Shown here piece by piece: positions 44,996 to 57,945 of a DNA stretch of 64,000 bases. The stretch's first letter is position 1. Every line of letters begins with the position of its first letter. The stretch spans positions 331,777,519-331,841,518 of the forward strand of contig OW240913.1 in the NCBI GenBank assembly GCA_933207985.1, read 5' to 3'. The notes below the pieces were generated by a model that was not told the DNA's origin, searched no databases, and saw only the letters and a program-made list of their open reading frames with translations. A program made the position numbers and the translations under genes. This DNA comes from Pelobates cultripes. Taxonomy: Eukaryota > Chordata > Amphibia > Anura > Pelobatidae.

Positions 44996-47394
44996 ACAAT
45001 AAAATACACATATACACATAAATATACACACATGCACATATACAAAACACAACTTATAAAAGATTTTGTTTGTGTGAAACTGAAGGGTTGGTTACCTGTC
45101 ACTGCTAGTCAAAAATCTAGTTTGCCACCCCTTCATGTATCCCACTTCTACCTTCTGTCTCTTTTTCCCATCTTTTTCCCTTACCTAATACCTGTATAAG
45201 AAAGAAAGAAAAAAGAAAAAAAAAACAAGCAAGGAAGAAAGGAAGAAAGAAAAACGTATATTTGGTTGGTTTTATGGAAGCCCTTATTTTATCAGTGTGG
45301 AATTTCTGTTCCTACTAAAATCTTTGTTTTCTACAAACACTGATTCCAATTACCTGCCAATGGTGATTAGAGAAGGTTGCTACCCTTGCCACTCTTCATG
45401 TCGTGATCACCAAGATCTCATTTCAGCTTTGCAGCCTTTTAACTTGTTCGAGTTTCTGTGCGATTTGCAGATCCTTGTATTGCTATAGCTATCATCTTCT
45501 TCATTTTAAACCCCAGCAGGTATCTTATCCCCTAGAATTTAGCCTTAATAGCTGCCGTTAAATATATAGCAATAGGAAAAAGGCTTGATGTGAAATGATT
45601 AAGCATCTTAAAAAAAACGTGATCTATTACAAGATATTTTTCAACTTCTGCTAATAGTTCTAAAAGCTTCAAAGAGCTCTGTCAAGTCTTTCAGTAATTG
45701 TGAAGTAGTGTAAGATAGAAATCCATTGCATTCCGCGCACAATAGATACATCTCTGTCCTTCAAATTGCAGAAGTAGTCATACAGAGGAGGAATTTAATT
45801 CCCTGCAGAGAACAAAAGTTGCTTTCAGTGGTATTAAAATAACTATAACTGTGAATGAAGCATTTGTGAATGTATACATGTGGTTTTATTGTAACATAAC
45901 TAGTAATAATTACATCATAAGATCCAGGATTTGCAGTGTTTTCTACCCATTGATGTGAATCCTGTTTGTGTATGTAGGCAGAGGCTGCTATTATGTTTGT
46001 CATCAACATGCCCTATTGAAATCTCACCGAGGAGTGATCTGCGGATCCTGAATTTTGTTTGGTTTCTTTCTTTATTTTTTTTGTCTTTGGAATTTTCACA
46101 TCTTTCCTGCTTATGTTCACATTTTCAGAAAAAGAAAATTCTGTGCATGCCTGACCTGATTGATGTGTAAAATGCCATTGTGAAAGCTACAATCTCTTGC
46201 TTTCAGGATTAATTTCTCCCATATTTCTATTTAACATATGTCCCCTATTTGCTCTACTTGGTCATTAAATGGAAGCACGCTGTCCAACGTTGACCTCCAT
46301 TATTGGTTTCTTAACTCTGAGCTGTGGCTGGTTAATAAAGATGATCGTCCCTGGCATCACTGCGGCAGGTTAATATCAGATTTGGGCCACAACCAGTGCT
46401 TTAAACCTAAAGCTAGTGTTGAGTAATAGAATTGTCATTTCAGGTTATAATGTTCATATTAAACATTTCTAACTTTTTGAACTTTACTTTTGTAATAGTC
46501 TTAGTGGCTGAAAGTAGAATGACTCTTAAATTGGTGAAATGGCAATAACTCACTGGAACCTGCAATAAAGGATTTTAGGAGTTATTCTTTCCATTCTGTA
46601 ACAATAGTGGGAAAAACAAGGGGATACGTAAAATAATCAATATTCATTTATTATATATCTATTTAACATATGATATATAAATGTATTTATTTTGTTTACT
46701 GCTCCTCCATATTTCGCCCCTATTACTCACATCTCACTTTAATTGGGAATAAAATCAACTTTCAGTGACTGTCCCCTAGCAATCAATAATTTTGTTTTCC
46801 AAACAATCATCTCTTTTTTTTTTTTAAAGGAATTCTAAATCACGACCCTGAACCCGGAGATGTTTGCATTGCACAATTCTGTTGGTTGGTACAGTACATG
46901 CTAACGTTCGGGAATACAGCTGTTCGGCCGATCGGTCCAAATTTGGACAAATTGCAAGTGGACAGTCACTAAATGTTGACTTTATTCAGAGATAAGGTGA
47001 GGCATGAGCAATATAGGGCAAAATAGGAGAAGCAGTAAGTAATAAAATTTATATTTCTATATTGTATTTTTTTTTTTTACCTCTCCTCCTGTTTTTCCCA
47101 CTATTGGTTACTTTTCCTCACTTAGTCTGCGAACCAAATAGCAGGAAAATGCACTTAGCAGTGTACTGCAAAATATATACATAATATTTATATATATATG
47201 TATATGTTTTGTATTACACTGATTAGTCCAATTTCGTGGCCTTTTTGGTTTGTCTGAATCACTTTCCCATATATTTTACATAGATGATATTCAGATGAGC
47301 CAAGCCGCCACATAGATAACTATCGTTCTAGCCAAGAAGGACCACCCCTGTACCTCATTAGAACATTCACACTAGCAACTTAAGTGCAAAACCG
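44996..47394. other. AT-rich intergenic DNA, no gene seen
   Basis: Contains an A/G-rich (AAAG)n-like stretch at about 45200-45255 and short AT runs near 47170-47205. Frames of 60-80 codons have no recognisable domain. Confidence 0.5.
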
Positions 47395-48130
47395 CAAGGT
47401 AAGTAATTCATTAATGTCCATTTTGTGTCCAGAACGTTGGCAGCGGCACTTGGTCGTCGAGTGCCTGGAACTCTTTTCGGTGAGGCAGTCACACGAACCC
47501 CGGTAAAGATTAGACCGCTGCCCGTTCTACTTCCCCACCAACTATGCTAACGACGTTCAGGAGATATGAACTACCGAACAGGGGGAGGATACATACCCTG
47601 AAATTAAGGGAATTAATTGCATGGTGTTCGCACAGGAACCTCTGAACTGAGTCCAGCCAGGACACCTATTTCCCTGGAACTGTTTTGGGCTATCGCCTCG
47701 TGTCTGGCCAATCAAAACTTTACCTTGATAGCATTCCCGTTTCACCAAACCGATGTGAGTGATCTTTGGATATGTCCAGGGATATCCAGGGATATAACTT
47801 TTGTGTTGTCCCTAGTTATGGTGGCGACACTTTTGATGTACTGTATATTTTGTGTAGATTGTCTGTACCTGAGAGATAATTAAATTATGGGTTTTTCTCA
47901 TGCAATTATCTCTCAGGCACAAAGGATCCTGGGAATGAAACCCCTGTATTATTGTACTGGAGACTGTGCATAAAAGCTGCGTGTGGTCGGAAATAAATGC
48001 GTTGACTCCCAGAACTATGTTTTGTCTGGTTACTGGGGAAATGGATGTCTGCTTGTTTTAATGGTTCCAGTCTGGCTGAGTGAAGGAATGAGCAGAGGTA
48101 ACCAGTTGGATTACCTGTGGTGCGCTACAC
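47395..48130 (+). mobile_element. Candidate solo LTR
   Basis: Promoter and polyadenylation signals are spaced as in an LTR: 'GTGCATAAAAGCTGCGTG' near 47967, then 'GGAAATAAATGCGTTG' near 47990, then 'GTTTTGTCTGGTTACTGGGG' and a GC-balanced tail ending near GCTACACA. Upstream lies a CpG-containing segment with 'TCGTCGAGTGCCTGGAACTC'. A 14-bp perfect stem (CCTGAGAGATAATT at 47868-47881 and its complement at 47904-47917) sits just before the TATA-like box. No adjoining coding region and no exact target duplication found, so the limits are rough. Confidence 0.35.
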
Positions 48131-49322
48131 AAAATAAATTTCATTTTCAGAGAAAGTGATTCGCCATGCAAGTCTAATACAGTACTCACCATAATGTGAC
48201 CAACCTATCACATTCCACAAATGAAAGTTATGGTATATTATGATTACTAAGCTACATATAGAGACATTCTTGTCAAATTTTGCAAATATTGATATATCCA
48301 TGCTGGCCACAAAAATGAAAAATAATCCTGTCCAAATTTGATCTACACTTCTTCTAGATACCTAAATGGCTGAAAAATATCTTGTAACATTTCTATACTT
48401 ACTGACACATTCCTATGTTACTTTAAAACAGAAAATTGCATAAATGAACAGGTTTAGCGGAAATGTTTATGGAGACAGTGCCATCACTTCTACTCTATCT
48501 AATCGCTTGCTCAAGGAAAGAACAGATTTTAGCTCATCTTCCTACTGGAATTTCCCTGCTTATTTAAGAACCAGGAGAAGTCTCCTGTAGGAGCAAGTCA
48601 TTTTCACTAGGCTTGTGCATGGCATGAACTGATTGAAGTTGAATGCACAAGTCCAGTTATTGCAGTTACTCAAGACATGTAATTACTTACTTAGCATGGA
48701 TACAATTCTTGTTGTTGTTGTTATTATGTATGTTCTAAAATACATTTTAATATGTGTTTCTCTTAACCAGTTTCTCACACATCCTTTACTGAATAGGCCA
48801 CTAGCTGGGTTACATATTGGGTTGTGCCCATTCAGGTGGAACTGATCAATTCACATTCAGAAGCTGTTTGGTTTTAAACCTCTTACACACTTAACATGTG
48901 CCAAAATTGTCTTTGAACAAATTGCCGTGGAAAATTTACAAACCGTAAAAGTTCAAGTACAAAAGTTTAAAGTGACATATTATGATTGAACTCCACCAGT
49001 CATAAACCGAGATAACGTCCACTGTAGATGTGAAAATGTAATGCAATTCTTACCGCCCTGTTGAGATTTTCCACATTGAAGTAGGTCACGGCACATAAAT
49101 GATAGATTCCTATTTCTTTATTGCCGTAGCATAAATACATGTGTTCTTCTAAGTGTGCTTGAAAGACGCACATGACAAATAAGCAGGCTTGTCAAATCTG
49201 AACAGGTTACTCGCTTAGTCTTATTTTCTACTTCAAAGCTACCAAAATCCATGAAAAGTATGTTATTGTTACCACCAACATTCGATAAGAAGAAAAACGT
49301 ACTTTCCATCATAGTTCAATTC
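48131..49322. other. AT-rich intergenic DNA, no gene seen
   Basis: Unassigned. Confidence 0.5.
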
Positions 49323-50288
49323 TTAAAGGAACAATATAGTCAGCATATAAAAGCAAGAAAGACAGGTCCCCTAGTCTTCTTTCTTGCTTTTACATTAGTT
49401 TGTCATTAAAAAAATAAAAATTTGAGTGTTTTTTATCATATAAACTTACCTCTGTTCCAGCGTCGAGATCCTCGGCAAGCCGTGCCCCCTTTTTCGTCAA
49501 AATGACTAAATAGGAGGGCTCAATCAGACGCTTCTCATAGCGATCTGGTGCGCGTGCGCATGCGCAGCGCTGCATGAATCGGATTCTTCATAGAGCGACA
49601 TTGAATCCGACCTATGAATAAACACTGAGCACTGTGCCGCATATGTGCGTGGTATGCGCGTTCGCAAGCTGAGCTAACTGACGGCTCAGTTCGCTGTCTA
49701 TGCTCACCCTCCTACTACCGCAACCCTCCTAAGCCAAAAGTTTGTATGCAAACAATATATATAGGGATATCTATATAGATAGTGTTTGTATACAAACACA
49801 CACATTTTAAATAAATATTGTTAAACATACACACACACACACACACTCTATCTCTATCCATCTATTTCTATCTATTTATCTATCTATTTCTATCTATCTA
49901 TTTCTATCTACACTCTCACTCACTCATGCACACTCACTCACACTCTCTCTCTCTCACACTCACTCTCTCCCTCACTCCCTCTCTCCCTCTAGAGAAGCAT
50001 TGGGAGGGTCGTGTGCAAGCATGGCAATCGCTGCACTGCAAATAATCAGCATCTCCTCATAAAGAAGACTTAATGTATCTTTATAGGAAGTATTTGACGT
50101 GTACATGCAGAGCGTCCAGGACATTCAAATGACCCCCACTAGACGTGGACTAAGGCAGCAATATAAACACTGCCTTTTCTTGGAAAAGGCAATATTTAAC
50201 ACTGCTCAGCCTGCAGAGTCCGGTTCTAGATTCCAGAACCACTACATTAAGCTTTAGAAGTTCTGCTGTGTGTAGTGTCCTTTTTAAT
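49323..50288. mobile_element. MITE pieces around a TCTA/CTCA tandem array
   Basis: TTAA at 49323 followed by AGGAACAATATAGTCAGC marks a MITE left end; 'GTGTAGTGTCCTTTTTAA' near 50272-50286 a right end of T2 type. Between them lie a CpG-bearing segment (49455-49740) and an array at about 49820-49995 ((CA)n, TCTATTTCTA, then CACTCTCTCT). Whether the two ends belong to one element is uncertain. Confidence 0.5.
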
Positions 50289-51349
50289 ATATGTGCATTG
50301 CATTCCTCATAGAGGTGAATGAGGGTCCTCTGCTCATCTGCAATGCTACTTCAAGCTGAAGTCTCAAATCCACAAAAATATAGAAAGAGCTTTTTCTGCA
50401 AGTAAACAAGAAACCTCCAACAGCATTTGTGCTCTCAAAGCGATGGCTTTCATAATATTTTGCAAGTTAATCAAGAATCCATTGCAAAAGTTGTGGGTGG
50501 GAATATTTAGCTAATAATAAAGAAAAATAATATGTGCATTTTATTAACTCAATTAGAAGCCTTGTCATGAATTTCCTATTATAGATGCTGCCATTATCTT
50601 TCCGAAAGACAGGAAATTGCTAAGCAGAAGGAGATGTTAACAGAACAGCTAATTACAACAACACAACAACTTAACACCAGATTATCTCTGACAAGTGACA
50701 GCTGTAAGAAACGAAGGATTCCAAAACAAAAATAATAGAATTCAGAACGCACAGAGTGATCCAGGACATTGGGGTCTATCTCACTCTGCAAAGATAACAG
50801 ATTGATTACTTACAATTCCTTAGCTTCCATAGCAGAAGTGCCAGCTGGGAGAAAAATTAGGGTACTGTCATACTGAACCCCATCTGTTTAGGACTAAAGT
50901 GAATCCAGAGTACGTCATGGGACCCACCACCCACCACCGACATAGATTTTCGAAACATGTTTATTATTTCTCCAAAAGTTATTGATACATTTTCCAGTAA
51001 CGCTGCAATAATATAACTAATAATTGGTATTCCTCCTGGAAATATTGGCAAACACACAGCCTCGAAAATGTCAAATACTGGTTTTCACTATATCACTTCG
51101 CAGTTGATTGGTTTTCCAACAATATTTTTTTTAATTAACATTTTATCTTCATCTGACACTGTCCTTTTCATTGTTATAGAGAGAGTTGATGTACAGAGAG
51201 AATTTACTATAAAAGTAAAGCATGTTAAATGGATTTAATTTACATTTGGTGCAAACAATTTAAGCCTTTCTGATGCCTGTTCCACAACTTGCTCATATAT
51301 TTTTCTATAGATGGTTTGATCTGTCATTTAAACACTCATTAAGGTAAGT
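50289..51349. other. AT-rich intergenic DNA, no gene seen
   Basis: Unassigned. Confidence 0.5.
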
Positions 51350-51571
51350 TCATTAGCTTAAAGTGAGGCACCTGGTCGGAAGTGACCACTATTTGCATGG
51401 CTTACCTCTGAAGAGCTAACAGAATCTCATAGCATTTGCTTTAAGCTCTCCATGAAGGCTGAGACTGGAGCCCAGTAGATCCCAAGTAAGAATATAAACT
51501 GTTATCAAAATCTTGAGTGAGGGCACCAGGGCTCTCCTGTAGTGGTTATGGTGCTTGTAGTGTTCCTTTAA
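51350..51571. mobile_element. TTAA-type MITE, partial
   Basis: Right end 'TGTAGTGGTTATGGTGCTTG' plus TAGTGTTCCTTTAA. Same subfamily as 21831-22258 and 28222-28486. The left end is unclear. Confidence 0.55.
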
Positions 51572-51968
51572 GATAACACATTAAAATTTAGCAAGATCAA
51601 TAAATACAAATGAAAATAGAAAAGGTACATGTTTAAAGTCCCCGAAGCTTCTGAACTTGCTTAGACAGCCCCCTTTCAAATTAGGAATTTGTTTGACAAA
51701 TCAGTCAATTTCTCTCATTCTGGTTTATTGAGTTTGAACTTATCCCCTAACCTCATGAACAGCAGGGTTTTAAAGGAAATGTAGTTCAACCCCTGGTAGA
51801 ATATTAGTTCAAATCATATAGAATGAGTGAAACTGCTGAATAAGCTGACAGCAGTAATACTGCAACTGCTATCAGTTTATTGATATAACTAATCATGTTT
51901 TGTGAATGAGGCTTTGGACAAAGTTTGCCGAAGCTGCTAATTGTGCATTAGTGCAACTTTGACAAAGG
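51572..51968. other. AT-rich intergenic DNA, no gene seen
   Basis: Unassigned. Confidence 0.45.
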
Positions 51969-52002
<34 letters not shown>

Positions 52003-53489
52003 GCCATTTATATAGCGCCAACAGATTCCATAGCGCTTTACAATATTATAAGAGGGGGATTTAACTATAAATAGGACAATTACAAAAACTTACGGGAACA
52101 ATAGGTTGAAGAGGACCCTGCTCAATCGACCTTACATTCTATAGGAGGTGGGGTGTAAAACACATTAGGACAGGAAATATAAATCAAATAAGGTGGGCTG
52201 CCCTTTAGGAGAGAGCAAGAGACAGGTATGTGAGGTAGAGGTTAGTCTTGGAGGCCATAAGCTTTCCTAAAGAGATGGGTTTTAAGGCACTTCTTAAAAG
52301 ATGCAAGACTAGGGGAGAGTCTGATGGCGGTAGGCAGGCTATTCCATGGGAAGGGAGCCGCCCGCACGAAGTCCTGCAAGTGTGAGTTGGCTGTACGGGT
52401 GCGGACAACGGACAGGAGGTTGTCACGGGCAGAGCGGAGAGACCGAGAAGGGACATACCTATGGATCTGTGAGGAGATATAAGAGGGACTAGAGTTGTTC
52501 AGTGCTTTATAGGTGTGAATTAATACCTTGAATTGACTCCTATAGCATACAGGAAGCCAATGTAAGGACTGGCAGAGGGGTGAGGTGTGAGAGAACCGAC
52601 TAGAGAGGAAAATCAGTCTGGCAGCAGCGCTCATTATGGACTGTAGCGGTGCAGTATGGCTTTTGGGAAGACCAATCAGGAGAGGGTTACAATAATCCAT
52701 GCGGGAAATTACTAGAGCATGGACAAGCTCCTTGGTAGTATATGGTGCAAGAAAGGGGCGGATGCAGGCTATGTTTTTAAGATGGAATCTACAGAATTTG
52801 GCAACATGCTGGATGTGAGGCTCAAAGGTAAGGCCAGAATCAAGTATGACGCCAAGACAGCGCGCTTGCAAGGATGGACTGATGTGGGTACCACATACTT
52901 GAAGGGAGATCGAAAGAGGAGGATCAGTATTAGGAGGAGGAAAGACAAGGAGCTCAATTTTAGATAGATTGAATTTCAGAAAGCGGGAGGACATCCAGTC
53001 AGAGATGGAAGAAAGGCAAGCAGTGACACATTGCAGGACAGCAGGGGAGAGGTCTGGGGAGGAGAGATATAACTGGGTGTCATCAGCGTACAGGTGGCAG
53101 TGGAATCCAAAAGAGGTAATAAGTTTGCCAAGAGAGGCAATATAGAGAGAAAATAGAAGGGGACCAAGGACAGAGCCTTGGGGGACTCCAACCGAGACAG
53201 GACGAGGGGAGGAGGTATCATTAGAAAAGGAGACACTGAATGAGCGTTGGGAGAGATAAGAGGAAAACCACGAGAGGACAGAGTCACAGAGACCAAGTGA
53301 TTGAAGAGTTTGAAGAAGGAGAGCATGATCAACTGTGTCAAAGTCCGCAGAGAGGTCAAGAAGAATTAGTATGGAGTAGTGGCCTTTGGATTTAGCTGCG
53401 ATTAGGTCATTAGTAACTTTGATAAGCGCGGTCTCAGTAGAGTGAAGAGGGTGGAAACCAGATTGAAGAGGGTCAAGGATGCTTAAGAT
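51969..53489 (-). mobile_element. L2-clade LINE, 5'-truncated
   Basis: The 3' end lies at low coordinates: an (AAT)n tail (read on the - strand) at about 51970-52003, a 3' segment with 'GCGCTATGGAATCTGTTGGC', then the carboxy-terminal half of the LINE protein. The 5' limit near 53489 is abrupt, as expected from incomplete reverse transcription. Fragments of the same 3' end occur at 12257, 44896 and 53766. Confidence 0.85.
52242..53489 (-). pseudogene. L2 LINE reverse transcriptase, carboxy-terminal part (open, 5'-truncated)
   Basis: Reading one frame on the - strand from about 53489 to the stop at 52242 gives some 415 codons with no internal stop. Visible are [27 protein letters not shown] (first catalytic Asp), [28 protein letters not shown] (YADD catalytic pair), [23 protein letters not shown] and the LHWLPV region typical of L2/CR1-type elements. 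The endonuclease and the first part of the RT are missing, and no ATG opens the fragment; the internal Met at 52994 is not a real start. The normal role is target-primed reverse transcription. An open frame in a truncated copy points to a young insertion. Confidence 0.85.
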
Positions 53490-53757
53490 GCTTAGACTTT
53501 AAGACGCCATTTTGTTCAAGGTAACGTGATACCAAGTCAAGGCCTTGTATACATTATGTTCAACCTTAAGTTTTAGTCCAAACAGAGATGAAGATGTCTG
53601 GGTCATGACAGCAGACGGATCAAGATGTTTTTCTTGTGAAATTAACAAATCAAGGCTATGCCATATAAGGGTCATGGCCTCGTCTCCTTGCCAAGTTAAG
53701 GAAGATTAGGTTTGTGTTTCTGTTTTCCTAACATGACCTAATTGAAAATCTAGGGTA
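53490..53757. other. Unassigned sequence between two L2 pieces
   Basis: No gene. It starts 'GACTTTAAGACGCCATTTTG' and ends 'AGGGTATAAATATTG', which might be LTR-derived; I cannot assign it. Confidence 0.35.
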
Positions 53758-53765
53758 TAAATATT

Positions 53766-53960
53766 GTTATAATTGTTATTATTATTATTATATTTATATA
53801 GCGCCAACAAATTCCGTAGCGCTTTACAATGGGTGGACGAACTGACATGGAATTGTAACCAGACAAGTTGGACACACAGAAACAGAGGGGTTGAGGGCCC
53901 TGCTCTATGAGCTTACATTCTAGAGGGAGTGGGGTAAAATGACACAAACGGTAAGGGAAG
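53766..53960 (-). mobile_element. L2 LINE 3'-end fragment
   Basis: (TTA)n tail, 'TATATAGCGCCAACAAATTC', 'CGTAGCGCTTTACAATGGGT', then 'TGAGCTTACATTCTAGAGGG'. Same orientation as the larger copy at 51969-53489 and some 280 bp beyond it, but a different subfamily by sequence. Confidence 0.75.
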
Positions 53961-56309
53961 TATTAGGGGAGTATGTTGGTACAATAGTATTCAATGAAGA
54001 CTTAGTGTGGATATGTGTGCTTATTAATATTAAGGACAGAGGGGAGAATGAGGGGAGAATTTGGAAGCAGAGATGCAGCCACATTTTACAAGACTAAGAG
54101 GTTGATTTGTATGAACAAGACGGTATGTTATTCTATTTCATTTATATTGCAAGCATATACTTTAATCTTAGAAACACAGCTGTTTATTATTATAATGCAT
54201 TATTACGTTTTTATATGTCTATATTTATATTCAATTAAATATCTAAAAAAACAAAACACTATTGCTTCCAATACAATCTCTATTTTTTATTGCATTCTCA
54301 GTTATTTATATATTTTAAACAGAGAAACTCTTATCAACTGTGTAACATTATGGCTAAAGATATCTGTACAGTCAGCCCTGCTTTAAGACTTTAAAGTGGT
54401 AAATAGGGCTACCAGCAGTTACAAAATAGGGATAAATAACTGTGTAAGTCTGTTGACGAGTAAGTTACTACAACCATAGATAGAAGTGGGACCACCACCA
54501 GGCAGCATGTAAGGTGACAGACCTGGTCACTTGGACTGTATTGAGTTGCTCTCTTTACCTCCTTTTAACCTTTCACTTAAGGTAACACAACAGAGTCAGA
54601 GAGTATACAAAGGAATCAGATTAAAAATAAATGAATAAATAATGGTTAGTGAGTCTGAGAGGCTAATTAAAGTGACAGTAACCAATACAATTAATTTTAT
54701 CGTTTATGATCCAAGGAATTTTTGGTGTGGTTCCCTGCAATTATTTAAAACAAGGACTTTTGAAGGATCTTGGTGGCGAGAGGGATGCTCGGCTGTGGAT
54801 GCTGAGAGAGCGATAGTTTATGTAATCAATTAATCACTTGGAAACTAAAAGCAGATGAGGAAGTCCGTTGGGATTAATCACATTTTGACTTACCAGCAGT
54901 CAGAACCCATTTTGTTGCATTTTTGGCTAGCCTGGGGCCTGTTGATGCTTGTGTTTTGGTTTGCTGGGCATCATATATCTATAAATCATGGGAAAAGCTA
55001 TTCACAAGTACCAGCACCTCAAAAGATCGCTATTATTTTTTAAAAAAGGGGAAGATTAGATCTTCAGGGCTACAACACATTACATAATTTATGACTCGCT
55101 GCCAAACTAACTCATCATAGGCATCCTGTGATAGCAAAGAGGCCTCTAGAATTTAGCCGTAATACAATACAATATTGTTGGAGGTTTTTTCTGCCGATAC
55201 ATGGGCCAGAGCTATATTTATATTATATTAACAAATACAGGAAGCATGTGTCAATAGAAGAGAAGCAAAAGAATGACGGATCATAGGATGAAGGTACAGG
55301 GCTGTACAGAAAAAGCTAGAACAATTCTTATAATAAAAGTATTTCAATGGAATCTTTTGAGAGGGGCTTGAGGCTACTATGGCAAGAAATAAAAGTGTTG
55401 TTAATTGTATTATTGTGCTGTATGCCCTGGTTGGTTAATGTATAGGGATAAATTACGGGGCTGCGTGTGTATGTTACATGATTCCTTCTATTTCACACAT
55501 TTATCTACCGCCATAATTCACAGTTCACCAAGATCGACTACACTGGCCCCTAAATCTCAGACAGAGCCAGAACTGCCGAAAATTATTATTATTTTTGGAA
55601 TAATTTTTTTTAATTGAGCACTGTCCTGGACTGTCTGAATAGATTATATCTATAAATCTGTGTATCTGTGCATTATTGTATATTCACTATTCATCCACAA
55701 AATTAAACCTCATGCCTAATATTGTGTAGGTACCCTTTGTGATGCCATTGTAACGATGTAAAAAATGTTATTCACTTTACCTATCAGTGACTTTATTGTT
55801 GTGACTGATCAGTGAATCTATGTGTGGATATATGTATGAATCTAGGGGCAGGTATTTATCAATGTATCCGTGTTTGTGTAAATGCGTATGTCTACTTTTT
55901 AAAATCTGTCTTCAAATCCAGTAGTGCACGTCCTAGGTGCATGCTCTGAATCCATCGCTGGTTTCCAGAACCTCTCCGCAGCATTATTTTCTCATTATAC
56001 ATTGTTTATATATCACAGACAATATGTTATAGTGGGCTAGCATTATAATGGGATAGAAATTCCCATGGCAGGTGATTTTGATCTTTTGAAAAAGAGTTCG
56101 ATGCTGAGAAGAAAAAATGCTCAGGTTTTGTAAACCAAAATGCATAGTAACTGGCATGAGGACAAGGCCAACTTTACTTCTAGCACATGATGGCAGGTGC
56201 CAGCCAGCATTATACACTAAGCTTCTTCCCAGAGCAAATCAACAAATCACATTTTCGACTCCAGGGTAACTTTCTCTTTTACTAGTCTTTCTATTAGAAG
56301 GTGCATAAC
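53961..56309. other. AT-rich intergenic DNA, no gene seen
   Basis: The longest open frame (54015-54386, 123 codons) is hydrophobic, AT-rich and without domain features; I do not call it a gene. Confidence 0.5.
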
Positions 56310-57526
56310 CAACAGATGAACTACCCGGAGGGGACCGCACACTGAGGGTGCCCATTTGGTGGCCCATGCACTTACCGCCACCCAATGGGCATGTGTCATC
56401 AGGGACCCTGTCGTGCGCTGCAGAGCTTTAACTGTGCGACTGGGCCCCTCTTATACTGGCAGTAATGTTGGGAGGAAGTGAAAACTGATAAAATAGACAC
56501 CAAGCCACACGGGAGAGAAGGCAGGACGAGGAGAAGTCAGAGAGGAAGGGGGCTAAAACAGCTGCAGTCAGCCTCTGACTCCCAACAGAGTCCAAAAGGT
56601 AGGAAACTGGAGGGTGGCTAAAAGTTTGACTAGTATTTTGTCTGTATGTGTGTCATTGTGTGTCTGTGAATCTTTATGTGTGTCATTGTGTGTATGCATG
56701 TGTGTCATTGTGTTTCTGTGTTTCTGTGAATCTGTATGTGTGTCTGTATGTGTATAGGTGAGTTTTCTATGTGTCATGGTGTTTCTGTATGTGTATGTAT
56801 ATCTCTGTGTTTCAGTGTTTATCTTTGTGTCTGTTTGTCTGTACGTGTGTCAGTGTATGTATCTGTATGTGTGTCAGAGTGTGTATCTGTATTTATGTCA
56901 GTGATTGTATCTAGGTATCTGTGCAGCTGCATGTGTATCAGTGTGTGTTTATTTGTGTCTGTGTATTTGTATGTGTTATTGTTATTATCTGTGTTTCTGT
57001 TTATCTGCATGTTTGTAAGTGTGTGTGTATCGGTGTGTATGTGTATCAGTATGTGTGTGTTTGTAGCAGTGTATGTGTATGTGTGCATACATCTCAGCAT
57101 TCAATTGCCAACCATAAACACAAACACACCCTTGCATTCAAATATCAGCATTACATAGACACAAATCCACACAAGAATTCAAATGTCAAAACTACATACA
57201 AACACACATCTGTATTAAAACACCAAAATTATATATAAATGCACCCCTTCATTAAAAAAACAAGACTACTAACAAATGCATGCCTGCATTCAAACGCCAA
57301 CAGTACATACAAACACACCCCTACATTCACTCACACATACTCCATACAAAAACATGCTTGCATTTAATACAACCCTGCAGAGACGGGCAAATAGTAGGCT
57401 CCCAGCTGGCAAAGCATTATGGGAGATGTATGCAGATGGGTATCTAACATTTAGCCACTCTTGAGAAAGGGGTGGGCCAAAAAACATTCTTGCACCAGAG
57501 CCCTCTCTATATTAGTTCCGCCACTG
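56310..57526. mobile_element. Older hAT-like element with TG-rich array
   Basis: The right end reversed reads CAGTGGCGGAACTA; the left end CAACAGATGAACTA aligns with it with five mismatches in the first 12. The flanking 8-mers TGCATAAC (56302-56309) and TGCGGAAC (57527-57534) match at six of eight positions, as in a decayed duplication. 'GGTGGCCCATGCACTTACCG' near the left end also occurs in variant form at 2750. Non-coding. Confidence 0.5.
56640..57090 (+). repeat. TG-rich minisatellite ('TGTGTGTCATTGTGTGTCTG')
   Basis: Irregular units of 16-30 bp inside the hAT-like element. A second, AC-rich degenerate array ('CATACAAACACACCCCTACA') follows at about 57115-57345 with units of about 45 bp. 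Confidence 0.85.
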
Positions 57527-57682
57527 TGCGGAACCCTTATAAAACTGCCAAAAATACAGGCATGCATACAACGTTCCCGCTCCAATCTTCCCCAGATATA
57601 TTATCTGTACATTAACGTAGAGATCTGGTCATCTTAACCACCTGCCTAGTTTTCTGCGTAATGGCTACTTTAATAATAACAC

Positions 57683-57945
57683 AATTACCAGATTTTACTA
57701 ATTTCATGACGTAAAGTCATGATTTTATAAAGGACACGGAGGCGAGTATTATGCTTTACTCTTTCCTTTTATTCCTCAGCAGCAAAAGAAAATATTGTGT
57801 ATATATATTCAATGCAAAAAGAAAACACTTCAATAACATTACATCATAACTTTGCAAGGGTTAACCATATACCACATATGAACCAATCAGAGTGTCCCTA
57901 TTACAATAAAGTCCCATGTGACCCTAAGCCACTCCTCTTTCTTTT
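57683..57945. repeat. DIRS terminal repeat, downstream (3') end
   Basis: From 57731 it is the inverted match of 63388-63604. The outermost 48 bp (AATTACCAGATTTTACTAAT onward) are unique to this end and are reproduced, inverted, in the internal complementary region. Contains AATAAA and 'TGTGTATATATATTCAATGC'. Confidence 0.9.

Noticed and set aside
54015..54386. 123-codon hydrophobic + strand frame
   Set aside because: AT-rich, no domain, no conservation evidence available; chance frame more likely.
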